From JBDSYA01 sp039925865 (lineage in GTDB: Bacteria; Bacteroidota; Ignavibacteria; Tepidaquicellales; Tepidaquicellaceae): a stretch of DNA of 8,494 nucleotides. Position numbers and translations under genes: made by a program. The stretch lies in assembly GCA_039925865.1 (NCBI GenBank), contig JBDSYA010000253.1:1-8494 (forward strand). The letters are read 5' to 3'. The number at the start of each line of letters is the position of its first letter. The first letter of the stretch is position 1. Positions 8,116 through 8,494 of this stretch are shown here, in pieces. Under the pieces are notes generated by a model, which saw only the letters and a program-made list of their open reading frames with translations, made no database searches and was not told where the DNA came from.

Positions 8116-8494
8116 TTGAAAATAATTTTTTATTTAATAATACTTATTTCGTTGAGTGATGATTTATATTCAATGGAACAAAATATTATTATTGATAAAA
8201 TTGATTCTACAAATAGAGTACATGATACTTCACTTAAAAAAGGAAGTTGGGCATTGCAGTTCGGAATATCAAACAAATTCACATTAAATGAATTTGACGG
8301 CGCTTCTTTTTCAATAAAGAGGCATAATACTTCAACTACAGCTATACGATTAGTCATTGCAGGTAAATACAATAGCGTTTATCAAAAGGAAACTAACATC
8401 AATTATGGGGTCGATAAGTTATTCAGGACAAATCTTTCCTTTATTTTTTACATTAATCCAAAAGCTAAATTTAAAATTTACGGATATGCGGGAG
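8116..8494 (+). CDS. Secreted, probably outer-membrane beta-barrel protein (3' end beyond window)
   Basis: About 126 codons are inside the window. Starting at TTG 8116 gives KIIFYLIILISLS behind the initiator, an evident signal-peptide core, followed by SDDLYS and then a polar mature region. Another TTG at 8101 is also in frame. The first ATG, at 8173, would cut off the hydrophobic segment, so TTG is preferred. The mature part alternates polar and hydrophobic residues with aromatic strand ends: KKGSWALQFGISNKFTL, SIKRHNTSTTAIRLVIAGKY and RTNLSFIFYINPKAKFKIYG. This is typical of antiparallel strands in small outer-membrane barrels. I do not recognise a specific family. The gene follows the terminator at 8020-8055 and so starts a new transcription unit. 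Confidence 0.65.
   Translation, partial: MKIIFYLIILISLSDDLYSMEQNIIIDKIDSTNRVHDTSLKKGSWALQFGISNKFTLNEFDGASFSIKRHNTSTTAIRLVIAGKYNSVYQKETNINYGVDKLFRTNLSFIFYINPKAKFKIYGYAG

Noticed and set aside
8130..8372. 80-codon minus-strand open frame opposite the last gene
   Set aside because: The plus-strand frame from 8116 has a signal peptide and beta-strand pattern and stays open to the edge; the minus frame shows nothing recognisable.

Overview
The window is A+T-rich with short intergenic gaps. It looks like a chromosomal stretch from the Bacteroidota/Chlorobiota side of the bacterial tree, possibly an Ignavibacteria-like organism. This placement is inference. It rests on signal peptides ending in SFSQ or HSQ, a mitochondrial-type aconitase, a DinB/FGE-type EgtB homologue and a secreted beta-barrel-like protein. 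There are no RNA genes to confirm it, and I see no tRNA, rRNA, CRISPR array or insertion sequence.

Layout, left to right. (1) Positions 1-572: the end of an unrecognised gene, a very short ORF resembling the tail of an antitoxin, and an overlapping PIN-domain (VapC-like) toxin, all markedly A+T-rich. (2) 592-3606: a complete mitochondrial-type aconitase followed 30 bp later by a secreted LytM/M23 zinc peptidase. (3) 3607-5893, minus strand: an OpuC/YehXYZ/EgtUV-family ABC importer with two genes, a CBS-less ATPase and a single polypeptide carrying an N-terminal substrate-binding domain and a C-terminal permease domain. (4) 5934-7343, plus strand, divergent from the transporter: an EgtB homologue (DinB iron site plus FGE-sulfatase domain). 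(5) 7406-7990: a DUF937 protein, closed by a strong intrinsic terminator. (6) 8116 to the window edge: the start of a secreted, probably outer-membrane, beta-barrel protein.

The most interesting unit is the divergent pair in the middle. EgtB-family enzymes make the C-S bond of ergothioneine, the betaine of 2-thiohistidine. The transporter belongs to the quaternary-ammonium-compound importer family that also contains the known ergothioneine importers EgtUV. The two transcription units are separated by only 40-76 bp, and this stretch holds two small inverted repeats, so a common ergothioneine or hercynine make-or-import module under shared control is a reasonable hypothesis. No egtD methyltransferase is visible in the window, so the pathway is not demonstrated.

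A recurring oddity is start-codon use. Both transporter genes, and probably the last gene, can only be given a sensible N-terminus by starting at TTG.
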